64,000 nt of DNA from Bacillota bacterium (GCA_023439505.1 JAEXNR010000052.1:124001-188000), one strand, 5' to 3'. Positions 52,368-61,265 are shown, counted from the first letter of the stretch. Notes: generated by a model not told the origin, from the letters alone. A program made the numbers and translations.

Positions 52368-53804
52368 TTATTTTTTATGATCAGGCTGTAGCGGTTTTTT
52401 TACTTTTTCTCCATTTGCTCCTTCATAATCCCTGCCCCATCCGGTTATGATGGAAAATAAGAAGGTTGCGAAAAGGGTAAAGGCATAGACCGTACCCCCT
52501 GCCACAGCCACAGGAGAAAGTCCTGTAAATACAACACCAATAAATACAAAGACACTCATGAAAGGTACAATAGCCGGGAGACTATTCGCAATACCATCCA
52601 ATATATTAGCACGGCGGTATGGGTGAATTCCCTTTGACTTTCCTATCTTGTTAAGCACCGGGCCAAACGTAAGTATGGAAGCACTTGTTACACCGCCAAA
52701 AATAATTGTTGTCACTGAAATACCAAGCAAGCTGGCAAACTCTGCTCCTGCGGGTGTCTGGGCCATCTTACTGCTAAGAATTTTATCAACGAAGTAATCC
52801 AGCATACCCGCCTCAGTTAAAACTCCCATGATTCCGAATACTGCTATTACCAACCCTACGGTACCCAGCATATTAGAGACACCGGACACTAAAAACCCTG
52901 TGGCAATATTATTGCCGGGATCATTTGCGAAAATCGCAGCTGGCTCAAAAAGTCCGAGAGCTAGTCCGGTCAATGTACCCAAAGACAAACCAACAAGGAT
53001 ACCGAGGAAGATATTACGTGACTTTGTGGATACAATCAGCATTACAACTACAGGAATAAGCATAAACAGACTTTTTGGATTGGAAACCGCATCAATCTCT
53101 CCTCCCTGAAAAGAGCCGCCAATTCCACCTGCAATGGCATAGATAACACATGCAATGGCACCGGCTGCTGCGGAATATTTCAGACGGCTGCTTACCACCC
53201 CGCCAACATCAGCCGGATGTCCATCACGAAATTCCTGCGTGGAAGAGGAGGCAATCGTGGTATCAGAAATAGGAGCCAGATTGTCTCCGAATATGGCGCC
53301 TGATACAATTGCTCCGGCAAGAAACATGGGATTTCCTCCAAGAATAATGCCGGCCGGATAAAAGATGGGGAATGCGGTAAACATGGTTCCTATGGAAGAA
53401 CCGGTTGCTGTCGAGATAACACAGCAGGCAAAGAATTCAAAGGCAACAAAGATTCCGCCTTTCATGCCGACCAGGTTTGCAAGCCACACAAAACCACCGG
53501 AGAGACCACTCTGTTTCATAAGTGCTGAAAACATACCGATCACAAAGAGAATGACGATAACTGATACAGATGTGGTCGATGAAATTCCCTTAATTGCCGC
53601 ATCCCAAAATTTGGTATAGCTGGTACAGAAAATACCGCCGATTAATAATCCAACAAAGCCGCCCATGGCCAACGCTTCCATATTAAATGCCTTAAAAACC
53701 ACAAATAGTACAATACAAAACGCAAAAAATATTGTCACAGGAATAAGAGACATAAATATCGAGCCTCTAAAGGTTAAGGAAGGTACTTCCGATTTTTTAT
53801 TCAT
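52368..53804 (-). CDS. NhaC-family Na+/H+ (or metabolite) antiporter
   Basis: This 478-aa protein has about eleven membrane segments. The family signature AIFGDNLAPISDTTIASSST (about 165-184) is clear, and a second related region (GVTSASILTFGPVLNKIG) follows. NhaC homologues include Na+/H+ and malate-Na+/lactate-H+ antiporters, and others exchange amino acids or polyamines. Here it is the last gene after ridA and an aminotransferase, 32 bp downstream, so uptake of the amino acid handled by them is a reasonable guess. Confidence 0.9.
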   Translation of the reverse strand: MNKKSEVPSLTFRGSIFMSLIPVTIFFAFCIVLFVVFKAFNMEALAMGGFVGLLIGGIFCTSYTKFWDAAIKGISSTTSVSVIVILFVIGMFSALMKQSGLSGGFVWLANLVGMKGGIFVAFEFFACCVISTATGSSIGTMFTAFPIFYPAGIILGGNPMFLAGAIVSGAIFGDNLAPISDTTIASSSTQEFRDGHPADVGGVVSSRLKYSAAAGAIACVIYAIAGGIGGSFQGGEIDAVSNPKSLFMLIPVVVMLIVSTKSRNIFLGILVGLSLGTLTGLALGLFEPAAIFANDPGNNIATGFLVSGVSNMLGTVGLVIAVFGIMGVLTEAGMLDYFVDKILSSKMAQTPAGAEFASLLGISVTTIIFGGVTSASILTFGPVLNKIGKSKGIHPYRRANILDGIANSLPAIVPFMSVFVFIGVVFTGLSPVAVAGGTVYAFTLFATFLFSIITGWGRDYEGANGEKVKKPLQPDHKK

Positions 53805-53835
53805 AATATTTTCTCCTTTTTATGTATTTATCTGG

Positions 53836-55059
53836 CTAAATAATTCCTCTTTTTTTTGCAAGTTGGGTTAAGGCATCTTTTATTCTCCGAAAACGAAGGA
53901 TCGCATCCTCATCCTTTGCAAAACATGCTGTGACAATGCGGATATGTCCCTTTCCCTGAATCCCGTAAGGGTTTCCCTGATTCACCATTATCTTTGCATG
54001 CTCCATAAGATAGGCGGCAACCTCCTCACTGGTTCCCAAACGGCTGATGTTTAACCAGGAGAGGATACCGCTTTCACTTATCTTCATACTGACTCCGGGA
54101 ATTGTACTCAGAATTTCATAGGCAATCCGCCTGCGTCGCTCCAGACGAATATAATTATCCTTAAGATGAGCTTTATCTTTTAATGCCGCTATGGCTCCAA
54201 TAGAACCTACCGTACTAGAGGCACCAAGTACATTCACCGCACCCCCGTAAAGGATATCCATTATTTTATCATCCGCATAGATATATCCGATACGTAATCC
54301 ACTTAATCCAATTCCTTTTGAAATGGAGCAGACAGTTAAGGTTCGTTCCCACATCCCGGGAAGTGTGCAGGGAGAGACGAATTCGATGCCATCATAAATA
54401 TGGTCTTCAAATGCCTGGTCGCTGACAAGAATCAGATTATGTTTTACAATAAATTCGCATAGTTTCTCCATATATTCCCGTCGAAATACTGTTGTCGTCG
54501 GATTGTTGGGATGGCTGATTACAACCATTTTCGTTTTCTTTGTCAAGCGTTTTTCAAACTCTTCCACACGGGGCTGATACTGATCCTCCGGATAAAGAGG
54601 AACCGGCACAGTTACTCCGCCTAATAGCGTAGGATTTAAAAAATTACTTGGATAACTCGGATCCGGAACCATTACTTCATCATCTTTTGTTATAAAAGGC
54701 ATCATAGCATAAAGCAACCCGCTGTCGGAACCGGGTGTAACAATTACATTACGACTTGGATTAATGGTCAATCCCGTCTTTTCCTGAATATGTTCTGCAA
54801 GTGCCTCCCGAAGCTCAAGAAGACCTATGGGCATACTGTAGTGGGCCGGAAAACCCGTCTCAATTGCATCAATCATTGCCTTTTTCACTGATTCCGGTAT
54901 TGCCGGATCAGGAAAGAACGGATCAGCCCAGGCCATGATATCTCCTCCGGCTTTCATAAAGTTACCGGTGCCTTCGCCTACATCTGCTTTTGTAACATTG
55001 AGAAATAATCCCCCTTGCAGCTTACTAAAATTAGGATTCATCCTTTCTTTGATGTCCAA
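53836..55059 (-). CDS. Pyridoxal-phosphate aminotransferase, class I/II
   Basis: This 407-aa fold-type I aminotransferase has VTPGSDSGLLYAMMPFITKDDEV (cofactor phosphate region), HPNNPTTTVF (about 180), SDQAFEDHIYDG and the PLP lysine in SISKGIGLSGLRIGY (about 243). The start is TTG at 55059, with AAGGAG 8 nt upstream; the ATG six codons later lacks room for a ribosome site. It lies between ridA and the nhaC-like gene. RidA removes reactive 2-aminoacrylate-type imines, which fits an aminotransferase or lyase acting on a small amino acid. The substrate is not predictable from sequence. Confidence 0.92.
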   Translation of the reverse strand: MDIKERMNPNFSKLQGGLFLNVTKADVGEGTGNFMKAGGDIMAWADPFFPDPAIPESVKKAMIDAIETGFPAHYSMPIGLLELREALAEHIQEKTGLTINPSRNVIVTPGSDSGLLYAMMPFITKDDEVMVPDPSYPSNFLNPTLLGGVTVPVPLYPEDQYQPRVEEFEKRLTKKTKMVVISHPNNPTTTVFRREYMEKLCEFIVKHNLILVSDQAFEDHIYDGIEFVSPCTLPGMWERTLTVCSISKGIGLSGLRIGYIYADDKIMDILYGGAVNVLGASSTVGSIGAIAALKDKAHLKDNYIRLERRRRIAYEILSTIPGVSMKISESGILSWLNISRLGTSEEVAAYLMEHAKIMVNQGNPYGIQGKGHIRIVTACFAKDEDAILRFRRIKDALTQLAKKRGII

Positions 55060-55100
55060 TAAAACAACTCCTTCCCTATGTACCCTTATTTCCCTTAGAA

Positions 55101-55472
55101 TTACACTGCTGCCATGACCTCAACTTCTACAAGAACACTTTTTGGTAATTGTTTTACAGCCACACAGGACCGCGCCGGTTTACTGATAAAGTACTTTGCA
55201 TATATTTCATTAAATAATGCAAAATCAGACATATCTGCAAGAAAACAGGTGGTTTTTACCACTTTGTCAAAGCTGGTATTACCTGCCTTAAGAATTTCTG
55301 AGATGTTTTTCATTACCTGTTCTGCCTGAACCTGAATGTCACTTCCCGAAACCTCGCCCGTCTGGGGATTTAAAGGAATTTGTCCTGAGCTGTACAACAT
55401 TCCTCCCGTAATAATAGCCTGGGAATAAGGTCCAATTGCTGCCGGTGCTTTTTCTGTTTGAATTGTAATCAT
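55101..55472 (-). CDS. ridA: RidA/YjgF-family enamine/imine deaminase
   Basis: This 123-aa protein starts TIQTEKAPAAIGPYSQAI and has LYSSGQIPLNPQTGEV, VVKTTCFLADMSDFALFNEI and the hallmark RSCVAVKQLPKSVLVEVEV, with the catalytic Arg. It hydrolyses reactive enamines/imines formed by PLP enzymes. It is the first gene of the ridA-aminotransferase-nhaC operon, with its own consensus promoter and a hairpin in the leader. Confidence 0.95.
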   Translation of the reverse strand: MITIQTEKAPAAIGPYSQAIITGGMLYSSGQIPLNPQTGEVSGSDIQVQAEQVMKNISEILKAGNTSFDKVVKTTCFLADMSDFALFNEIYAKYFISKPARSCVAVKQLPKSVLVEVEVMAAV

Positions 55473-55499
55473 AATATTGTTCCTTTCTATTATTTAAAA

Positions 55500-55539
55500 A
55501 GCCAAAGGTGGTACATTTTTCAACATTCCACCTTTGGCT
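55500..55539 (-). promoter_or_regulatory. Perfect hairpin with T-run in the ridA leader
   Basis: AGCCAAAGGTGG and CCACCTTTGGCT are perfect 12-bp arms with a 16-nt loop. On the minus strand CCACCTTTGGCTTTTTAAAT follows, as in an intrinsic terminator. It lies only about 10 nt after the predicted start of transcription and 28 nt before the ridA ATG. Confidence 0.75.
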
Positions 55540-55554
55540 CTTCCTGATAAATTC

Positions 55555-55583
55555 ATTATATCACTGAACTTTATTTTATTCAA
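55555..55583 (-). promoter_or_regulatory. Promoter of the ridA operon
   Basis: TTGAAT (55578-55583), a 17-bp spacer and a perfect TATAAT (55555-55560). Confidence 0.75.
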
Positions 55584-55630
55584 TATGTAATTTAAATAAA
55601 TTATATTTCATTCATTTCCAGCTTTTAGGC

Positions 55631-55709
55631 AAAAAAAACTGTCAGAGTACTTTCTTTCCATGAGATGATCGAACAATATTCTTCTCATAAAAAGAAATTA
55701 AGCTGACAG
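55631..55709 (-). terminator. Large hairpin terminator upstream of ridA
   Basis: CTGTCAG (55639-55645) pairs with CTGACAG (55703-55709), and inside it TTTCTTT/AAAGAAA and ATGAG/CTCAT stack. On the minus strand it is followed by eight T. It would end the transcript from the DauR-like gene and the small ORF. Confidence 0.75.
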
Positions 55710-55739
55710 ACGAAAGACGTTACATTATCATAATAAAGT

Positions 55740-55865
55740 TTATCTCTTTAACATGCCATGATGGCGCTGCAATCCTTCCCGTTCCAGCACATCCGGAGGA
55801 TTCCGCAGACCCAAACTAAGCATATGAATTATGCTCTTATAATTCACGCCGATGATTGTGCCCAC
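55740..55865 (-). CDS. Unknown 41-codon ORF between regulator and ridA
   Basis: Starting at GTG (55865) after AAGGGAGG at 7 nt, this frame encodes 41 aa ending REGLQRHHGMLKR. It has a short hydrophobic start (GTIIGV) and NYKSIIHMLSLGLRNPPDVL. The frame is also open upstream to 55919 (an in-frame stop lies at 55920-55922), adding 18 residues that include SSAAGSFDQIKGGSG. It may be a small protein, a leader peptide, or the C-terminal remnant of a lost gene. I do not recognise it. The strong ribosome site and the terminator just behind it argue for expression. Confidence 0.4.
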   Translation of the reverse strand: MGTIIGVNYKSIIHMLSLGLRNPPDVLEREGLQRHHGMLKR

Positions 55866-55956
55866 TCCTGAACCTCCCTTAATTTGATCAAAGGATCCTG
55901 CTGCGGATGATTTTGCACTTTATCAACGGGTGTGAGATTAATTTGTATATCGCATC

Positions 55957-56631
55957 TTATTTCAATTTATTATTCTTGATATTACGCAGGTGAAGATAAA
56001 CGGTGTTTTTAGAAATATTCATCGCCTGCGATAAGATCTCAACTGCATCTTTCATTTTAAATATTCCCCAGTTATGCAGCAGGGAAATAATCTCACGATT
56101 TTTTAACGAAGGAAGAATTGTATCATCATTCTCTATTAATTGACGGGCTTCCTCCAGGGATTTTACAATAAGTTCCTGCGCTGTCTCTGCAAAATTCTCC
56201 TGGATAATGGATTTATTTTGAACATCAATCGGCGTAAATACATCCAGCATCGTTGAAATCGGTGTATTAAGATAAAAGTTGATACACAATACCCCAATCA
56301 TTTTATTTTCTTCTCCCCTGATAATGATGGTCGACGATTTCATAGGCTCGCCCTTCTTATTTTTAACAAAATAACTAATCGAATTTCCAAGGTTCTCTGA
56401 TGATATTTTTGATATCATAGAAAGTGCCAGGTTGGTTACAGGCGCACCTTCTTTTCTCCCTGTATGAAATCCATTCACAATCTTTATCACCGATTTATCA
56501 ATATTCTCCAAACTATGTAAAACAATTTCATAACCGCTGCCAAGGTAATCGGCCAGTCCGTCAATCAGTGTTTTATAGGATTCTAAAATCATTCGGTCAT
56601 TCTCTGTTAAAACAACATTTATATTTTCCAT
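55957..56631 (-). CDS. DauR/YheO-like transcriptional regulator (PAS_6 + HTH_22)
   Basis: This 224-aa regulator has an N-terminal YheO-like PAS domain (about 12-125; YEIVLHSLENIDKSVIKIVNG, IIIRGEENKMIGVLCINF) and a C-terminal helix-turn-helix (about 170-220; ILPSLKNREIISLLHNWGIF, then DAVEILSQAMNISKNTVYLH). Members such as DauR control amino-acid (for example D-arginine) catabolism and sense small ligands. It is encoded just upstream of the ridA-aminotransferase-antiporter operon, which is its likely target, although a large terminator separates the transcripts. Confidence 0.9.
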   Translation of the reverse strand: MENINVVLTENDRMILESYKTLIDGLADYLGSGYEIVLHSLENIDKSVIKIVNGFHTGRKEGAPVTNLALSMISKISSENLGNSISYFVKNKKGEPMKSSTIIIRGEENKMIGVLCINFYLNTPISTMLDVFTPIDVQNKSIIQENFAETAQELIVKSLEEARQLIENDDTILPSLKNREIISLLHNWGIFKMKDAVEILSQAMNISKNTVYLHLRNIKNNKLK

Positions 56632-56663
56632 AGCAGCATTTCAACTCCTGAATTTTTCATTAT

Positions 56664-56691
56664 ATTATAAGGAACTTTGTCACTGACTCAA
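56664..56691 (-). promoter_or_regulatory. Promoter of the DauR-like regulator gene
   Basis: TTGAGT (56686-56691), a 16-bp spacer and TATAAT (56664-56669), about 33 bp before the ATG. Confidence 0.6.
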
Positions 56692-56871
56692 AGAAATTAC
56701 TCTCCTGAATACACTTGCTTATTATAATATCATAATGAAGCAATTACAATACCTATGGCAAAAACCAAACATATTGTATTTTCATAGCGCTCCTTTGTGT
56801 GGCATACGAAGAGCCGCCCGGTCATAAGAAATAGACTATTACAAAATATGAAACCGATTCCCCAATACGGT

Positions 56872-56900
56872 TTGCATTTCACAATATTCTGTTGTAAAAT
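56872..56900 (+). promoter_or_regulatory. Promoter of the sua5-like gene
   Basis: TTGCAT (56872-56877), a 17-bp spacer and TAAAAT (56895-56900), 38 bp before the ATG. Confidence 0.55.
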
Positions 56901-56937
56901 ATTCATTGGAATTATATTCAACACGGAGGCAGTAGTA

Positions 56938-57975
56938 ATGAAAACAGAAGTATTAGACATTAAAGATATAACTCTTAATTATAATAATATTATACGAGGA
57001 GTCGAGTACCTGAAACATGGTGAGGTCATTGCCATTCCGACAGAAACTGTTTATGGACTAGCTGCCGATGCTTTTAATGAACGTGCGATCAAGAAAATAT
57101 TTGAGGTGAAGGGACGACCGCAGGATAATCCACTCATCGTACATGTTTATAAATTAGAACAAGTTTATGAGATATGCAAAGGTATTTCAAATGCGGCAGA
57201 AAACGTAATGGATGCTTTCTGGCCCGGTTCCGTCACTCTGATTTTTAATAAGAAAGATTGTATCTCAGATACAATTACAGCGGGAATGAAAACAGTAGGG
57301 GTACGATTCCCTCAAAATGAACAAGCCAGAGCCATTATTAAGGAAAGCGGTACCTTGTTAGTAGCTCCCTCCGCCAATTCATCCGGAAAACCATCCACCA
57401 CCAGCGCCGAGCATTGCTATCACGACTTAAACGGGAAAATCCCCTGTATTCTGGATGGAGGTTCCTGTTCAATCGGTCTGGAGTCAACAATTATCGACAT
57501 GTCCACAACTGATCCGGTATTACTAAGGCCAGGAGCAATCAGCCTGGATGAGATACGCAATGTAATTCCAAATCTCATCTATCAAAAGAATTTATTGAGT
57601 GCGAAAGACAGTGAAATACCAAAAGCTCCCGGAATGAAATATAAACATTATGCACCGGATACCCCAATCACATTGGTAGAGGGAGATTATCATAAGACAT
57701 CCCGGTGGCTTCAGGAAAATGCAAACAAAAACGAGGCAGTCCTTTGCTTCGAAGAATTTATTCCTGAATTTAAGGACTATTCGCACCTCTATAGCCTTGG
57801 GAGCTTCGACACCTTAGATATCGCTGCCCGCAAGATCTTCGATCTTCTCAGAGAATGCGATACATTAAATGTCAGCCATATTTTTATTCAATCGCCTTAT
57901 AGCATTGGGTTAGGAAATTCCATCCTCAACCGATTAGAAAAAGCAAGCGCAGGAAACATTGTTCATGTAAATTAG
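56938..57975 (+). CDS. Threonylcarbamoyl-AMP synthase, Sua5 long form
   Basis: This enzyme makes threonylcarbamoyl-AMP for the t6A37 modification of ANN-decoding tRNAs. The YrdC domain (about 10-215) has IAIPTETVYGLAADAFN, KIFEVKGRPQDNPLIVHV and SANSSGKPSTTSAEH, and the C-terminal Sua5 domain (about 235-345) follows the PGMKYKHYAPDTPI linker. The open frame extends 47 codons upstream to 56797, but that part looks non-coding. The ATG at 56938 has CGGAGG 8 nt upstream and begins MKTEVLDIKDI. Confidence 0.95.
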   Translation: MKTEVLDIKDITLNYNNIIRGVEYLKHGEVIAIPTETVYGLAADAFNERAIKKIFEVKGRPQDNPLIVHVYKLEQVYEICKGISNAAENVMDAFWPGSVTLIFNKKDCISDTITAGMKTVGVRFPQNEQARAIIKESGTLLVAPSANSSGKPSTTSAEHCYHDLNGKIPCILDGGSCSIGLESTIIDMSTTDPVLLRPGAISLDEIRNVIPNLIYQKNLLSAKDSEIPKAPGMKYKHYAPDTPITLVEGDYHKTSRWLQENANKNEAVLCFEEFIPEFKDYSHLYSLGSFDTLDIAARKIFDLLRECDTLNVSHIFIQSPYSIGLGNSILNRLEKASAGNIVHVN

Positions 57976-58012
57976 CATATTCCTGCTCCGCTGCTGCATC
58001 ATTTCCTTCCTG

Positions 58013-58861
58013 CTATAATAACCCGATAATCCAGCGAACCGGACTGAACAGACTGGCAATCTGAAAGATCTTTGGCATACGTTCAATTGGCACGAAGGTT
58101 CCACCAAGAAGCATCATGATTACAGAAAAGGCGGAGGAACACAGATTTGCCTGCATATCACTCTTGCTAAGCAACGTAAATCCCATTGCAAGTAATGAGG
58201 TTATTGCTGTGATAAAGGCTATAACGAGGAATCCTTTGAAAACTGTAATATGTATCCCCGTCTGCAGCAGGACCAATACGGCAAGGCTGACCATTGCCTG
58301 CACAAAAACCACGGTAGTTGTAAACAATGCATATCCTCCCAGGTAACTGTACTTCTTTCTCGGCGCAACTGTATATCTTTGCAAAAGCCCAGTCTTTTTA
58401 TCCTCAATATAATTGGTTGCATGCACCGTAGATAGAATGATGAACACTGTCATCAGTAATGCCACCGTTCTTTCTGTCGTATGAAATTCTTTCCCTATGA
58501 CCTCTCTCTTTTGAATCATTTCCTTCAATGCAAGGATTGATTGCTCTTTGTCGGGTTGCTCCCGCAGATCAAGTAAGAAATTGTATTTCCCCATGATCTG
58601 ATCCGTTCGTATGCTTTTTGCATCTGCGAGACGATAGTCAATTAGTTCCCCTCCCTCCATCATCTTCTTTATATTCTCAGGGATTGACTCTTCTTTCATT
58701 CCATCCGTAAGGATTCCGACCCGGATAAAATTATTTTCCACGTAACCGCTTAAAAGTGTGATCAGGCATAGGATCACAGGGATGACAAGAATCATTCCTA
58801 TACTTAATTTGTGTGACAGAAGCCTTTTATAATTATTTTTCAGAACCAGGTAATTGCCCAT
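58013..58861 (-). CDS. ABC-2 exporter permease, apparently short at its C-terminus
   Basis: This 282-aa protein has the ABC2_membrane_3 layout: membrane segment about 18-38, an outside domain to about 125, then four more segments (TVALLMTVFIILSTVHATNY, ALFTTTVVFVQAMVSLAVLV, LVIAFITAITSLLAMGFTLL, AFSVIMMLLGGTFVP). It stops right after the conserved LFSPVRWIIGLL, where family members usually continue into a last membrane helix. The other downstream frames do not encode such a helix. It overlaps the preceding permease by 29 bp and shares its ATPase. Confidence 0.8.
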   Translation of the reverse strand: MGNYLVLKNNYKRLLSHKLSIGMILVIPVILCLITLLSGYVENNFIRVGILTDGMKEESIPENIKKMMEGGELIDYRLADAKSIRTDQIMGKYNFLLDLREQPDKEQSILALKEMIQKREVIGKEFHTTERTVALLMTVFIILSTVHATNYIEDKKTGLLQRYTVAPRKKYSYLGGYALFTTTVVFVQAMVSLAVLVLLQTGIHITVFKGFLVIAFITAITSLLAMGFTLLSKSDMQANLCSSAFSVIMMLLGGTFVPIERMPKIFQIASLFSPVRWIIGLL

Positions 58862-59600
58862 TCAAATATTCCTCCCTTTTAAAGTACTTCATAGCTAACC
58901 AGATGAATACGCCTCCTGCTATCAGCAATGCTGCGGATACTCCCCATAAAAGATCAGATTTCCCATCATAGATACAAAGAAAAATACTACGATTGATCCA
59001 TGTCAGTGGTGACAAATCAAGCAGAAACTGTAACCTCCTATTTAGTGTTCCCACCGGGAAGAAGGAGCCTGCTGCAATCGCGCACAAGGATATGGGAATA
59101 TTAAGCACATTCTTTACCGTAAGAAAATTTTTCATACCAAGCCCGATTAGCACACCCAACGAGCAGACACAAAAAGCGGTTGCTGTCAAAAGGAATAAAA
59201 CAGGCACCATTTTCCCCTGATAAGATACTCTCCAGATCAGTTTCGTCACTACGATCATAAAACCATTACATATACTATATACCACCGTACAGGATATCAT
59301 CTTGGCCAGAACAATTTCTATATTTGAAAGGGGTGACATGATAATTCTCATAGCCGTATGTGCGAAGGCATCCTCCTTTCCTGCATAGGCCGCCGTAATT
59401 ACCGCCATGCTTGTGCAAAATGGGAGCAGTACAAGCGTATAGTACTGATAACTTGAAATAAAACCTTGCTGCCTTCCCCTTCCCAGTGTCCCCAATATCG
59501 TTATAAGCACCATCGGAAAAACAATATTATATCCGATTGCAAACCCATCCGTCGCTCTTCTCCTCATCTGAAAAGCCGTCATTGCACCTAATTGCTTCAT
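58833..59600 (-). CDS. ABC-2 exporter permease
   Basis: This 255-aa permease has six membrane segments and the typical SSYQYYTLVLLPFCTSMAVI, GKEDAFAHTAMRIIMSPLSN and LDLSPLTWINRSIFL phrases of the ABC-2 family. It is the middle gene of a PadR-ATPase-permease-permease run, an arrangement like the LnrLMN exporter of Bacillus. A half operator (TATACCCAA, 59605-59613) overlaps its ribosome-site region. Confidence 0.88.
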   Translation of the reverse strand: MKQLGAMTAFQMRRRATDGFAIGYNIVFPMVLITILGTLGRGRQQGFISSYQYYTLVLLPFCTSMAVITAAYAGKEDAFAHTAMRIIMSPLSNIEIVLAKMISCTVVYSICNGFMIVVTKLIWRVSYQGKMVPVLFLLTATAFCVCSLGVLIGLGMKNFLTVKNVLNIPISLCAIAAGSFFPVGTLNRRLQFLLDLSPLTWINRSIFLCIYDGKSDLLWGVSAALLIAGGVFIWLAMKYFKREEYLNGQLPGSEK

Positions 59601-59670
59601 CGTGTATACCCAATTTCCTTTCTTTCCATTTTATATGATAGATTAATATTCACTTCTCTGGATTTCCGGG

Positions 59671-60426
59671 TCAGGCCTGCTCATCCCTTAATTGCTTTCC
59701 TGTCAGATGAAGAAAAATCTCCTCAAGATTCATCAGTCCCTGCTCCCTATACTTCACCTTTAATTCCTCCTTCCCACAATCCTCAATTATCGATCCATGG
59801 TCCACTATGACAACCCGATTGCAGATCTCTTCAATCTCTTCCATATAATGTGATACATAGATAACTGTTGTCCCCCTCGTATTCAGCTCCTTAATTGCCT
59901 CCATGATATGGTTACGTGACTGTGGATCGATTCCAACGGTTGGCTCATCCATAATAAGAAGCTGCGGGGAATGTGCAATCGAACATGCAATGTTTAGTCT
60001 TCGCTTCATTCCGCCTGAAAACTTTGCAGGTCTTTCTTTCCGCCTTTCCCATAATCCCACGAAGCGTAAGGCCTCCTCCGCCCTATCCCTTAATTCTTTC
60101 TTACGATACCCATAGATAGAACAGAAGAATCTCACATTATCATAAGCTGACAGATCATGATATATCGCTATTTCCTGAGGTACCACGCCAAGCTTTTGCT
60201 TAAAGTCCATGATCATAGACTTGGTCTCCTTCCCTCTGTAACTAATGTTACCTTCCGATGGCTGCTCCACATCCGTAATCATACGTATGGTTGTGCTTTT
60301 CCCGGCGCCATTCGGACCGATCAGTCCCAGAATATCACCCTCTTCCACCTGAAATTGCATCCTTCGTATTACTTCCTTTGTTTTATAGCTTTTCCTTAAG
60401 TTCGTTACTTCCAATATGGTGCTCAT
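59671..60426 (-). CDS. ABC-2 exporter ATPase (drug/antibiotic export type)
   Basis: This 251-aa ATPase has Walker A IGPNGAGKSTTIRMI (about 37-51), Q-loop LGVVPQEIAIYHDLSA, signature KFSGGMKRRLNIACSI (about 135-150), Walker B LLIMDEPTVGIDP and H-loop YVSHYMEEIEEIC. The SGGMKRR and PQEIAIY forms are those of YfiL/LnrL-like exporters. The ATG at 60426 with AAAGGA is chosen over the frame start at 60468. Two permease genes follow; a PadR gene lies 119 bp upstream. Confidence 0.94.
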   Translation of the reverse strand: MSTILEVTNLRKSYKTKEVIRRMQFQVEEGDILGLIGPNGAGKSTTIRMITDVEQPSEGNISYRGKETKSMIMDFKQKLGVVPQEIAIYHDLSAYDNVRFFCSIYGYRKKELRDRAEEALRFVGLWERRKERPAKFSGGMKRRLNIACSIAHSPQLLIMDEPTVGIDPQSRNHIMEAIKELNTRGTTVIYVSHYMEEIEEICNRVVIVDHGSIIEDCGKEELKVKYREQGLMNLEEIFLHLTGKQLRDEQA

Positions 60427-60449
60427 AATATTATATCCTTTCTTATATA

Positions 60450-60469
60450 TGAAATTTTGTATACCCAAT
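60450..60469 (-). promoter_or_regulatory. PadR-type operator before the ABC-2 exporter genes
   Basis: TATACCCAATCTTGGATATA is a 20-bp near-perfect palindrome (one mismatched pair). It resembles the half-sites of the large palindrome before the padR gene (61363-61405) and lies 24 bp before the ATPase ATG. Confidence 0.6.
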
Positions 60470-60545
60470 CTTGGATATATGTGTCCGAAAAAATGCCCTT
60501 ACCACAGGACATTTTTAAGATACATATTTTCTCTTTGCACCCACA

Positions 60546-61265
60546 TTATTTCTGCCGTTTCAGTTCCTCGATCATCCTATCCAGATTACAAATTGCATTT
60601 TCCGGATTACCTTTGATGACCTCCTTCAGCTGTTCGATATAACCAATCTTTTCATCGATCCCCACCTCTTTTGTTTTCTCAGCAAATTTGTCGGAATCGA
60701 ACCCTTCGATAAAACTTTTCATAATAAAACTCTGCTCCTGATATAGGTCCACATTTCTAAGGAGTTCCTCATGCCAGTCAATCTGGTCTTCCAGTGAAGT
60801 AATTGTCATACGAAATGTCAGCTCTGTCAGTCTCGTCGCCTTCTCATCGACCTTTATATCAGCCCACGTCTTCCAGAAATCCCTCTGTTCCCCAAGTTCT
60901 TTCACATGTTTCATAAGATGTGCCACAACTTCTTCCCTTGGCAGTACGCTAAGCATTGGTTCTGTAATAAACTTAGCGGAACCCACCACTGCAATAGGAG
61001 TATCAAGTTCCTCGCTCATCTCACGATGCATCTCCTTCCTGCCAAGTTCCGTGATCTCATAAATCTTACGAACCCTTGATCCTGTTCGCTCCTCCCGAAG
61101 TACCCTGACGCATTGTTCCTTCTCAAGTTTTGTTAGTGCATAGTATATTGACCCGGATTGAATCTTCGTCCATTGATCCGTTCCTGACACCTGAAGAAAT
61201 CTTTGTATCTCGTAGCCATGGGTCGGCTTAATGCTAAGGTAGTATAGGATCAGTCCTCGAATCAT
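60546..61265 (-). CDS. PadR-family transcriptional repressor
   Basis: This 239-aa regulator has the PadR winged helix (RGLILYYLSIKPTHGYEIQR, then IQSGSIYYALTKLEKEQCVR and RVRKIYEITELGRKEM). The C-terminal region is a long helical dimer/ligand part (about 95-239) of the Vir_act_alpha_C type. It lies upstream of an ABC-2 exporter on the same strand, and matching palindromes occur before both transcripts. It is therefore the likely repressor of the exporter and of itself. Confidence 0.92.
   Translation of the reverse strand: MIRGLILYYLSIKPTHGYEIQRFLQVSGTDQWTKIQSGSIYYALTKLEKEQCVRVLREERTGSRVRKIYEITELGRKEMHREMSEELDTPIAVVGSAKFITEPMLSVLPREEVVAHLMKHVKELGEQRDFWKTWADIKVDEKATRLTELTFRMTITSLEDQIDWHEELLRNVDLYQEQSFIMKSFIEGFDSDKFAEKTKEVGIDEKIGYIEQLKEVIKGNPENAICNLDRMIEELKRQK

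Larger units (their letters stand above)
56632..56937. other. Divergent promoter region between the DauR-like gene and sua5
   Basis: This 306-bp gap holds both promoters listed separately. I see no gene or further structure. Confidence 0.6.
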
